Part shown: one piece after another, positions 6,089-11,121 of the stretch
Position numbering within the stretch: position 1 is the stretch's first letter
How the letters are laid out: every line of letters starts with the position of its first letter
DNA from: Bacillota bacterium
GTDB lineage: Bacteria > Bacillota > Bacilli > Paenibacillales > Paenibacillaceae
DNA length: 11,121 bases
Assembly (NCBI GenBank): GCA_023386495.1
Contig: JAEWJS010000025.1
Location: 1 to 11,121, forward strand
Direction of reading: 5' to 3'
Position numbers and translations under genes: made by a program
The notes under the pieces: generated by a model
The model's database searches: none
What the model saw: the letters and a program-made list of their open reading frames with translations, nothing else
Told to the model about the DNA's origin: nothing

Positions 6089-6229
6089 AAGAAATGAGCA
6101 AAATGCAAAAGGAGCCGTGCGCGAACACGACTCCCGATGCAATAGCCGCTTTTAAGGGCGGTAGGCTCCAAATAGGTTAAGCCGGAAATAGGCCGTATTC
6201 CTTTGGTGAGGGGCGGCCTATTTCTTTTT
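6089..6229 (+). ncRNA. Candidate small RNA (~140 nt), possibly with a 28-codon ORF
   Basis: The stretch from the predicted start near 6089 to the terminator holds no convincing gene but is rich in local pairing. GGAGCC (6111-6116) pairs with GGCTCC (6164-6169), enclosing GTG/CAC (6117-6119 with 6126-6128) and CCGC/GCGG (6146-6149 with 6158-6161), a compact multi-branch shape. AAATAGG occurs at 6170-6176 and again in the terminator's left arm at 6186-6192, so two alternative pairings with CCTATTT (6217-6223) are possible. A small ORF, ATG 6094 to TAA 6180, encodes MSKMQKEPCANTTPDAIAAF plus eight residues. Its only SD-like bases, AAAGG at 6083-6087, fall upstream of the predicted start point. 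It does not match any riboswitch class that I recognise. It could instead be just the 3' UTR of the operon. Confidence 0.3.
6185..6229 (+). terminator. Strong rho-independent terminator
   Basis: GAAATAGGCCG (6185-6195) and CGGCCTATTTC (6214-6224) form a perfect 11-bp stem with an 18-nt loop, followed directly by TTTTT (6225-6229). It ends plus-strand transcription from the molybdopterin gene or from the promoter at 6054-6082. The minus-strand side has no T-run, so it is not an obvious terminator for the convergent araC-type gene. Confidence 0.88.
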
Positions 6230-6298
6230 GGTCACATATACCAGCAGCGTAATAACTTATGGAGATTTAGCTGTATTGAAAATCTGCCATTTAATTCC

Positions 6299-7174
6299 TC
6301 ACTTGCGCTGGCGCGAAGGGGCGTGTCCTCTGACCTGCTTGTACAGCTTCGAGAAGCGTTGAACGCTGTCGAAGCCGGTACGTTCGGCGATTTCCGCGAC
6401 CGGTAGGCTCGTACCCTGCAGCAGCAGGTCCGCTTCGCGGAGCCGCTGTTGATTCGTGAACTGGATGAACGTCGAGCCGGTCAATTCCTTGAATACTTTG
6501 CAAAAATGGTACGGACTGAGATGCACGAGCGCTGCGGCCTGCGTAACCGTGATTTTCTCCGCGAAATGCTTCTCAAGATGGTGAAAGAGCGGCTTGAGCC
6601 GATCCGCTTGCCGCTTCAGCCGCTCCAGCTGCCGCTCATCGCCCTGCTGCGCGGTAAACCACCGGTTCAACCATGCGAAGAAGAGAATGCAATAGCCGCG
6701 CACAGCCTGCTCATAGCCGGGCTTCTTGGCGTCGAATTCCTCGGTGAGCGCTTCGATCGTCCGCTTCAAGATGCCGTGCTGCGGATGGTCCCGCTTCACC
6801 AGATTCGCGTAGCGACGCTTCTCGGAGCTAGCCGGCATGCTAATCTCGGCCATGCTCGTACCGAGCGCGATCGCCGGCGCGAGCAGCGCCTGGTGGAAGA
6901 CGATCGCGTCGAACCGGACGGCGTTCGGGAGGTCCGCATAGCCGGCATGCAGCTCCCCGCTGTTCACGAACAGGATATCGCCGGGCTCGGCCGGCAGCCG
7001 ATTGCCGTTAATATGGAAGACGGTCTCGCCCTCGAGCACATGCAGAATCTCATAATGCTCATGCCAGTGAATTCTCAGCGTCTCCGTATGGTGCTCAGGG
7101 CGATACAGGTGAAAAATATTGATCGGAAAGGTGGCGTCCAGCAGCTTAGTGTTTTCCCATAGTTCATCATGCAC
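6299..7174 (-). CDS. AraC-family transcriptional regulator with cupin sensor domain
   Basis: A 291-aa regulator. The N-terminal cupin-like ligand domain includes IHWHEHYEILHVLEGE (35-50) and PAEPGDILFVNSGELH (61-76), with the typical His pattern of sugar-responsive AraC proteins. A long helical linker (~135-205) joins the C-terminal double helix-turn-helix: first HTH around 208-231 (ITVTQAAALVHLSPYHFCKVF), second around 258-282, with the conserved family core GFDSVQRFSKLYKQVRGHAP. I chose GTG at 7174 because GGAG lies 5 nt upstream (complement of 7180-7183) and 291 aa is the usual size; earlier in-frame starts run back to 7315 and would overlap the divergent isomerase gene. It diverges from the sugar-catabolism genes and most likely activates them in response to their substrate. 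The ligand is unknown. Confidence 0.92.
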   Translation of the reverse strand: MHDELWENTKLLDATFPINIFHLYRPEHHTETLRIHWHEHYEILHVLEGETVFHINGNRLPAEPGDILFVNSGELHAGYADLPNAVRFDAIVFHQALLAPAIALGTSMAEISMPASSEKRRYANLVKRDHPQHGILKRTIEALTEEFDAKKPGYEQAVRGYCILFFAWLNRWFTAQQGDERQLERLKRQADRLKPLFHHLEKHFAEKITVTQAAALVHLSPYHFCKVFKELTGSTFIQFTNQQRLREADLLLQGTSLPVAEIAERTGFDSVQRFSKLYKQVRGHAPSRQRK

Positions 7175-7196
7175 GGAATCTCCACTCCCCAAATAT

Positions 7197-7224
7197 CGCA
7201 AGATCGGACAAATAGAACGCAAGA
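7197..7224. promoter_or_regulatory. Possible AraC-type operator: two CGCAAGA direct repeats 21 bp apart
   Basis: CGCAAGA occurs at 7197-7203 and 7218-7224, exactly 21 bp apart. That is the two-turn direct-repeat spacing seen at classical AraC half-sites, and it lies just upstream of the -35 position for the rightward promoter. A second pair, CTATCGG at 7231-7237 and 7281-7287, is spaced 50 bp. Exact 7-mer pairs can occur by chance in an intergenic region of this size, so the evidence is mainly positional. Confidence 0.3.
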
Positions 7225-7255
7225 AGCGACCTATCGGCTCTACTTGGGATTTTAC

Positions 7256-7261
7256 TATACT
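7256..7261 (+). promoter_or_regulatory. -10 element of the sugar-catabolism promoter
   Basis: TATACT is a good -10 hexamer, with start expected near 7268 and the isomerase ATG at 7307. No recognisable -35 lies 16-18 bp upstream (7232-7238 reads TATCGGC), as expected for a promoter that needs an activator such as the divergent AraC-family protein. Confidence 0.4.
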
Positions 7262-7306
7262 GAGGGGGTAACGGTACATACTATCGGGGATAAAGGAGAT
7301 CTTGAC

Positions 7307-8197
7307 ATGAAGCAAATGCGAATCGGAACACTAGTTGGCGGCCAGTCAGCGGTTAAGGTCATTCCGCAAATCGTGGAGCACGGCTTCGAGTCGTTCGGCT
7401 TGACCTTCTGGCAGACGACGGGCAGCATGGACTTCGAACGGACGGCGGAACAATTGAATGAATTGAAAGCGCTGCACGGATTTACGATCCCTACGCTCAA
7501 TATTTTTGGTAACGTTCTCACGGGGGCGGGCGACAGCCATGATACGCTCGCAAGCTGGGAGAGACTGATCGATAACGCCCACTTGTTCGGTGCGGATATC
7601 GTGGCCGGCTTCACGGGCAGAATTCCGGATCGTCCGATCGACGAATCGATGGGCAAGTTCAAGGAAGTATTCGGCGAGCTGGCGGCAAGAGCGGCTGACC
7701 GCGGCGTCAGGCTCGCGTTCGAGAACTGCGACATGGGCGGGACGTGGACGCATGGCGAATGGAACATTGCGCACAACCCGACCGCGTGGGAGATGATGTT
7801 CAATGCCTTGCCAGTCGACAATATCGGCCTGCAGTGGGAGCCTACGCATCAGATGGTCAGCTTGATCGATCCGATCCCTCAGCTTCGCAAGTGGGCGCCG
7901 AAAATCATCAACGTCCACGGCAAGGATGCGACCATTGCTTGGGACGTCGTGCGGGAGCACGGGATTCATGGTCCTCATAAGTTCGTCTGGCATCGGACGC
8001 CGGGCTTCGGCGACACGAACTGGTCGGATATTATTACGATTCTGAGGCAGAATGGCTATCAGGGCTCGATCGAAATCGAGGGTTGGCATGACCCCGTCTA
8101 CCGAGACGAGCTGGAGATGACCGGACAGGTGCATGCGCTGAACTATCTCAAACGCTGCCGCGGCGGCGACTATATCCCGAACCCGAAGGAGAATTAA
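7307..8197 (+). CDS. Sugar phosphate isomerase/epimerase (xylose-isomerase-like TIM barrel)
   Basis: A 296-aa protein of the AP-endonuclease-2/xylose-isomerase-like TIM-barrel superfamily, whose members isomerise, epimerise or dehydrate sugars and inositols at a divalent metal. Likely metal ligands are at the barrel strand ends: Glu139 (LAFENCD), Glu178 (QWEPTH), His204 (INVHGKD) and Glu256 or Glu258 (IEIEGWHD). The unusually His/Trp-rich loop at 211-240 probably shapes the substrate pocket. I chose ATG at 7307 because AAAGGAG (7293-7299) precedes it; the open frame continues to 7169 through the regulator's promoter region. It is the first gene of a three-gene unit, with the dehydrogenase starting 5 nt after its stop. 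Its sugar cannot be named from sequence; an inosose- or keto-sugar-related step would suit the neighbours. Confidence 0.87.
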   Translation: MKQMRIGTLVGGQSAVKVIPQIVEHGFESFGLTFWQTTGSMDFERTAEQLNELKALHGFTIPTLNIFGNVLTGAGDSHDTLASWERLIDNAHLFGADIVAGFTGRIPDRPIDESMGKFKEVFGELAARAADRGVRLAFENCDMGGTWTHGEWNIAHNPTAWEMMFNALPVDNIGLQWEPTHQMVSLIDPIPQLRKWAPKIINVHGKDATIAWDVVREHGIHGPHKFVWHRTPGFGDTNWSDIITILRQNGYQGSIEIEGWHDPVYRDELEMTGQVHALNYLKRCRGGDYIPNPKEN

Positions 8198-8202
8198 AGA
8201 CT

Positions 8203-9222
8203 ATGGCAGACTATCGCGTACTGATCGCTGGCTGCGGCGGCATGGCGAATAAATGGGTGGAGTACGCCCTGGAACGGTCGGATACCGAAATCGTCGGTCT
8301 GGTCGACATCTCGGAGGCGAACGCGAAGAAACTGGCAGAACGGCACGGCCTGACGGCACCGTTCTTCACCGACGTAAGAGAAGGCGCGCGCGCGGCTTCC
8401 GCGAATCTCGTATTCGATACGACGATTCCCGAGGTTCATAAGACGATTGCGCTCGCGGCCTTCGAGGCGGGCTGCGACGTCATGAGCGAGAAGCCGATGG
8501 CCGCTACGCTGGCGGATGCCGAGGAGGTGGCTGCGGCGGCAGAAGCAGCAGGGCGCTTCTACGCGATCATGCAGAACCGCCGCTATCTGCGCCAGATTCG
8601 CTCGTACCGCAACTTGCTCACCGATGGCACGATCGGGAAGGTCGGCTTCGTGAGCGCGGATTTCTTCATCGGCGCGCACTTCGGCGGCTTCCGCGACGCG
8701 ATGAAGAGTCCGCTTATTCTCGACATGGCGATCCATACGTTCGACCAAGCACGCCTTATTACGGGCGCGAATCCGGTATCGGTGTATTGCCATGAGTTCA
8801 ATCCGCACGGCTCGTGGTATGATGGGAATGCGGCGGCGATCTGCATCTTCGAGATGTCCGACGGTTCGGTGTTCAATTATCGCGGCTCCTGGTGCGCCGA
8901 AGGGGCGCCGACGTCTTGGGAGTCGTCCTGGCGCGTGAACGGCACGTTAGGAACGGCGATCTGGGACGGCAAGAGCATGCCGTATGCGGAGGTCGTGAAG
9001 CCTGCGGAAGGCCATGTGTTCATGAACGAATTCGAACGGGTCGAAGCGCGGCCTTCGGACCTTGCGCGTGAAGGACATGACGGTTGCCTGGACGAAATGT
9101 TCGCCGCCTTGTCTGAAGGAAGGAAGGCCGAGACGGACTACACGGACAACATGATGAGCATGAAGATGGTATTCGGCGCGTTGGAGAGCGCGGCATTGGG
9201 GCAGAAGATCGACATTCGTTAG
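8203..9222 (+). CDS. Gfo/Idh/MocA-family NAD(P)-dependent dehydrogenase
   Basis: A 339-aa oxidoreductase with an N-terminal Rossmann fold and a C-terminal alpha/beta domain. The dinucleotide site is VLIAGCGGMANKW (6-18), with Asp35 after the second strand (VGLVDIS) suggesting preference for NAD over NADP. The family signature SEKPMA (95-100) provides catalytic Lys97. LILDMAIHTFDQ (171-182) provides the Asp174-x3-His178 pair. The length is typical. Such enzymes oxidise or reduce a hydroxyl or keto group of inositols and sugars, so here it probably acts on the same compound as the flanking TIM-barrel enzymes. AAGGAG at 8187-8192, inside the end of the preceding gene, is a usable if slightly distant ribosome site. 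The substrate is unknown. Confidence 0.92.
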   Translation: MADYRVLIAGCGGMANKWVEYALERSDTEIVGLVDISEANAKKLAERHGLTAPFFTDVREGARAASANLVFDTTIPEVHKTIALAAFEAGCDVMSEKPMAATLADAEEVAAAAEAAGRFYAIMQNRRYLRQIRSYRNLLTDGTIGKVGFVSADFFIGAHFGGFRDAMKSPLILDMAIHTFDQARLITGANPVSVYCHEFNPHGSWYDGNAAAICIFEMSDGSVFNYRGSWCAEGAPTSWESSWRVNGTLGTAIWDGKSMPYAEVVKPAEGHVFMNEFERVEARPSDLAREGHDGCLDEMFAALSEGRKAETDYTDNMMSMKMVFGALESAALGQKIDIR

Positions 9223-9242
9223 GCGGGGGAGAGGGATGAAGG

Positions 9243-10013
9243 ATGATATACTCGGTATCGATTCACGCCGTACTGAGAGGCAGTGAACTGTCGACGGCAG
9301 ACAAGCTCAGGCGTGCTGCCGCAATCGGCTACAAGGCATGCGAATTCTGGGGCTGGTGGGGCGAGGACCTCGCGGCGATCAGGCAAGCAGCCGATGAGAC
9401 GGGCGTCGCTATCGGATCGATCTGCACGAAGTTCGTATCGCTCGTGGACCCCTCGCTGCGGGACGAATACCTTGCCGGGCTGGCTGAGAGCATTGCCGCG
9501 GCGCAGCAGCTAGGCTGCCGCTATCTAATCAGCCAGACGGGCAATGATCGGCCAGGCGTCAGCAGGGAAGAGCAGGCGGCTTCGCTTGTCGAGGGCTTGA
9601 AGGCAGCGGCACCGATGCTGGAAGCCGCAGGCATTACGCTGGTCGTCGAGCCGCTGAACACCCGCGTGGATCATCCGGGCTATTTCCTAAGAGAGATGGA
9701 CGAGGCAGCAGAGCTCATCCGGGCCGTGGATAGCCCGAACGTGAAGCTGCTGTACGACGTGTACCACCAGCAGATCACGGAAGGCGACCTCATCCCGACG
9801 ATTCGGCGCCATATCGATCATATCGCGTACTTTCATATTGCCGATCACCCGGGCAGGCATGAGATCGGGACCGGCGAGATCAACTACGCGAATGTGCTGC
9901 GCGCGATTGCCGAGACGGGCTACAAGGGTTACATCGGCTTGGAATACTTCCCGAAGGCGGACAGCGAGGAGACGCTGCGCGGTTTCTTGACGGAGTATGG
10001 TACGATCGGCTGA
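9243..10013 (+). CDS. Hydroxypyruvate isomerase-like TIM-barrel protein
   Basis: A 256-aa protein closely patterned on the hydroxypyruvate isomerase (Hyi/OtnI) family. VVEPLNTRVDHPGYFL (134-149), LLYDVYHQQITEGDL (169-183), FHIADHPGRHEIGTGEINY (197-215) and GLEYFP (232-237) are all present. Predicted metal ligands are Glu136, Asp172, His198 and Glu234. Hyi interconverts hydroxypyruvate and tartronate semialdehyde, while OtnI acts on oxo-tetronate, so an acid-sugar substrate is possible, though paralogues in sugar clusters often do other isomerisations. I chose ATG at 9243, behind the purine-rich site at 9225-9235. An out-of-frame ATG at 9236 does not lead to this protein. It is the last gene of the unit; a terminator follows 40 bp downstream. 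Confidence 0.9.
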   Translation: MIYSVSIHAVLRGSELSTADKLRRAAAIGYKACEFWGWWGEDLAAIRQAADETGVAIGSICTKFVSLVDPSLRDEYLAGLAESIAAAQQLGCRYLISQTGNDRPGVSREEQAASLVEGLKAAAPMLEAAGITLVVEPLNTRVDHPGYFLREMDEAAELIRAVDSPNVKLLYDVYHQQITEGDLIPTIRRHIDHIAYFHIADHPGRHEIGTGEINYANVLRAIAETGYKGYIGLEYFPKADSEETLRGFLTEYGTIG

Positions 10014-10053
10014 AGCTGGTTGACTCGAGTGTTTATGGGAATTAGAAGCTGAG

Positions 10054-10088
10054 AGCGGCGACAGGAGATGATCCTGTTCGCCGCTTTT
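10054..10088 (+). terminator. Rho-independent terminator of the sugar-catabolism unit
   Basis: AGCGGCG (10054-10060) pairs with CGCCGCT (10079-10085), and ACAGGA (10061-10066) with TCCTGT (10072-10077). This makes a 13-bp stem with a single bulged T at 10078 and a 5-nt loop, followed by TTTT (10085-10088) and TGT. The position, 40 bp after the last gene, fits a transcript end. Confidence 0.88.
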
Positions 10089-10136
10089 GTCAGTTTCATG
10101 CGGAATTTAATCCTTTATTTTTCAGCGCATACCCAC

Positions 10137-10142
10137 TATAAT
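10137..10142 (+). promoter_or_regulatory. -10 element of the TSUP exporter promoter
   Basis: TATAAT is a perfect consensus -10. The -35 region is weak: TTTATT at 10114-10119, spaced 17 bp, matches only three positions. Transcription would start near 10149, leaving a leader of about 140 nt before the ATG at 10287. I see no clear further structure or riboswitch in that leader. Confidence 0.6.
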
Positions 10143-10169
10143 AATTCCGAGAAGACAAATGGGAATTAT
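10141..10169. promoter_or_regulatory. Inverted-repeat operator resembling a CymR box
   Basis: ATAATTCC (10141-10148) and GGAATTAT (10162-10169) are perfect 8-bp complements, 21 bp apart centre to centre, overlapping the -10 and the expected start point. The site also fits the CymR box of Bacillus cysteine-metabolism genes as I remember it (a C at position 7, spaced A's, ending in AT-N-GGAATT); 10141-10167 agrees at about 15 of 17 specified bases. CymR is an Rrf2-family repressor of sulfur genes, active when cysteine is plentiful. Further GGAATT-like half sites lie at 10102-10113 and near 10175-10186. The repeat is certain; the regulator's identity is inferred. Confidence 0.55.
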
Positions 10170-10286
10170 GAGACAGAATAATTTTCCTGCCGTTTCAGTC
10201 AATCGCCCATACGCTTGCATCGCGGTAGGCATAGGCTGATGAATAGACGAGAGAGCATTGATACCATAAGGTTTGGAGCGTTAAGC

Positions 10287-11051
10287 ATGAGTTGGGAAAT
10301 CGTATTAATGGGACTGTTTGTCGGGTTTTTGGTCGGACTTACCGGCGTGGGCGGGGCCAGCCTGTTAACGCCGATCCTGCTGATCATCGGCGTTAATCCG
10401 AGTATGGCAGTCGGAACAGACCTGTTGTATAACTCCATTACGAAGTTTTTCGGAACGATTCAGCACTGGCGGCAGAAGACGATCGACTTCAAGCTGGTGA
10501 AATATTTAGCCTATGGCAGCATCCCGGGATCCATCATCGCGGTAGGGCTGTTGTTCGTGTACGGCCAATATTTTGACAACAGCGAGACGATCCTGAAGCA
10601 TGTACTGGGGTTCATTCTCATAACCGTATCCCTCATCACGCTGGCAAGGCAACTGTTCGAGAAGAGGCTCGGCGAGAACAAATGGCAGCTCAAGCCGCTG
10701 GAAGACAAGAGGCTCATGCTCATTGTCGTCGGCATCGTACTCGGTTTCATCGTGGGCCTCACTTCCGTCGGCTCCGGTTCGTTGTTCGCGATCGTGCTCT
10801 TGTACTTCTTCCGGATGAGCGGTTCGCAGCTCGTCGGAACCGATATCGCGCATGCGTTCTTCCTTGTAACCGTTGCGGCCGTCCTCCACTCCACGATGGG
10901 CAATGTCGATTACGGCCTCGTATTCAATCTGCTGGCGGGCTCGATTCCCGGCGTCCTGGTCGGCAGCACGCTGTCTGCCAAGGTTCCGTCGAAGCCGCTG
11001 CGGGCTATACTCGCCGCGCTCCTGCTCTTCAGCGGCATCAAGCTCATCTAA
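10287..11051 (+). CDS. TSUP-family (TauE/SafE) membrane exporter
   Basis: A 254-aa integral membrane protein of the TauE/SafE family, which exports sulfite, sulfoacetate and related small sulfur or organic anions. It shows the family's internal duplication: GLFVGFLVGLTGVGGASLLTP, with VGTDLLYNSITK and GSIPGS in the first half, recurs as GIVLGFIVGLTSVGSGSLF, with VGTDIAHAF and GSIPGV in the second. About seven to eight hydrophobic segments are visible, with a charged central loop near residues 120-140. I chose ATG at 10287 because GGAG (10275-10278) lies 8 nt upstream and the protein then begins directly with a membrane segment; the open frame continues to 10215 but adds a non-hydrophobic Arg-rich stretch. 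It ends in tandem TAATAA. The CymR-like operator supports a sulfur substrate; sulfite is the likeliest, but not proven. Confidence 0.9.
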   Translation: MSWEIVLMGLFVGFLVGLTGVGGASLLTPILLIIGVNPSMAVGTDLLYNSITKFFGTIQHWRQKTIDFKLVKYLAYGSIPGSIIAVGLLFVYGQYFDNSETILKHVLGFILITVSLITLARQLFEKRLGENKWQLKPLEDKRLMLIVVGIVLGFIVGLTSVGSGSLFAIVLLYFFRMSGSQLVGTDIAHAFFLVTVAAVLHSTMGNVDYGLVFNLLAGSIPGVLVGSTLSAKVPSKPLRAILAALLLFSGIKLI

Positions 11052-11075
11052 TAACGCCTTCCGATAACAAGAGAA

Positions 11076-11121
11076 CCGCGCGTCGGGGTTGGAAGCGCGG
11101 GTGGGGGTGTGGGTATTTTTT
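11076..11121 (+). terminator. Possible terminator at the window edge
   Basis: CCGCGC (11076-11081) pairs with GCGCGG (11095-11100) 25 nt after the exporter stop. A run of at least six T's begins at 11116, but 15 nt after the stem, further than usual for an intrinsic terminator, and the window ends inside the run. It is only a weak candidate. Confidence 0.35.

Noticed and set aside
6111..6170. A tRNA-like or known riboswitch fold closed by GGAGCC/GGCTCC
   Set aside because: There is no T-loop motif, no anticodon arm of proper size and no conserved core of the riboswitch classes that I can recall. It is kept only as an unclassified structured RNA candidate.
7302..7307. TTGACA just before the isomerase ATG as a -35 element
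   Set aside because: It overlaps the start codon and lies between the ribosome site and the ATG. No -10 follows in a useful position, so it is coincidental.

Overview
The window looks like chromosomal DNA of a GC-rich, spore-forming Bacillota, most likely a Paenibacillus or Cohnella relative. The reasons are strong GGAGG-type ribosome binding sites, sigma-A-type promoters, a KinA/KinE-style soluble histidine kinase, RsbT/RsbU-related domains and the mix of sugar-catabolism genes. The assignment is an inference from gene content; no rRNA or tRNA is present to confirm it. All protein assignments come from reading motifs by eye.

Layout: (1) Positions 1-567 hold the end of a Lys/Asp-repeat reading frame that has an in-frame amber codon and no start codon. 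(2) A good sigma-A promoter (632-660) drives a two-gene unit: an RsbT-like protein with a ruined ATP site (720-1130), and a cytoplasmic histidine kinase (1130-2503) whose N-terminus resembles the RsbT-binding domain of RsbU. Their stop and start codons overlap, and the kinase Shine-Dalgarno can be buried in a hairpin. (3) Two hairpins, the second a good intrinsic terminator, precede a plus-strand run of leucyl aminopeptidase (2601-4112), an MFS transporter (4157-5455) and a sulfite-oxidase-fold molybdopterin protein (5459-6034). (4) A 264-bp gap holds an extended -10 promoter, a structured stretch and a strong terminator, which together could make a small RNA of about 140 nt. (5) An AraC-family regulator on the minus strand (6299-7174) diverges from a three-gene sugar-catabolism unit: TIM-barrel isomerase/epimerase, Gfo/Idh dehydrogenase and hydroxypyruvate-isomerase-like protein (7307-10013), closed by a terminator. 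(6) A TSUP/TauE-SafE membrane exporter (10287-11051) lies behind a perfect TATAAT and an inverted repeat that closely resembles the CymR box of cysteine-metabolism genes.

The most interesting unit is the second. In the textbook stress pathway the switch kinase RsbT binds the N-terminal domain of the phosphatase RsbU. Here an RsbT homologue without the ATP-site residues sits directly upstream of, and probably translationally coupled to, a histidine kinase carrying an RsbU-like N-terminal domain. This suggests partner-switch input feeding a two-component or sporulation phosphorelay rather than a PP2C phosphatase. The sugar unit is probably controlled by the divergent AraC regulator, and the exporter probably by sulfur supply.
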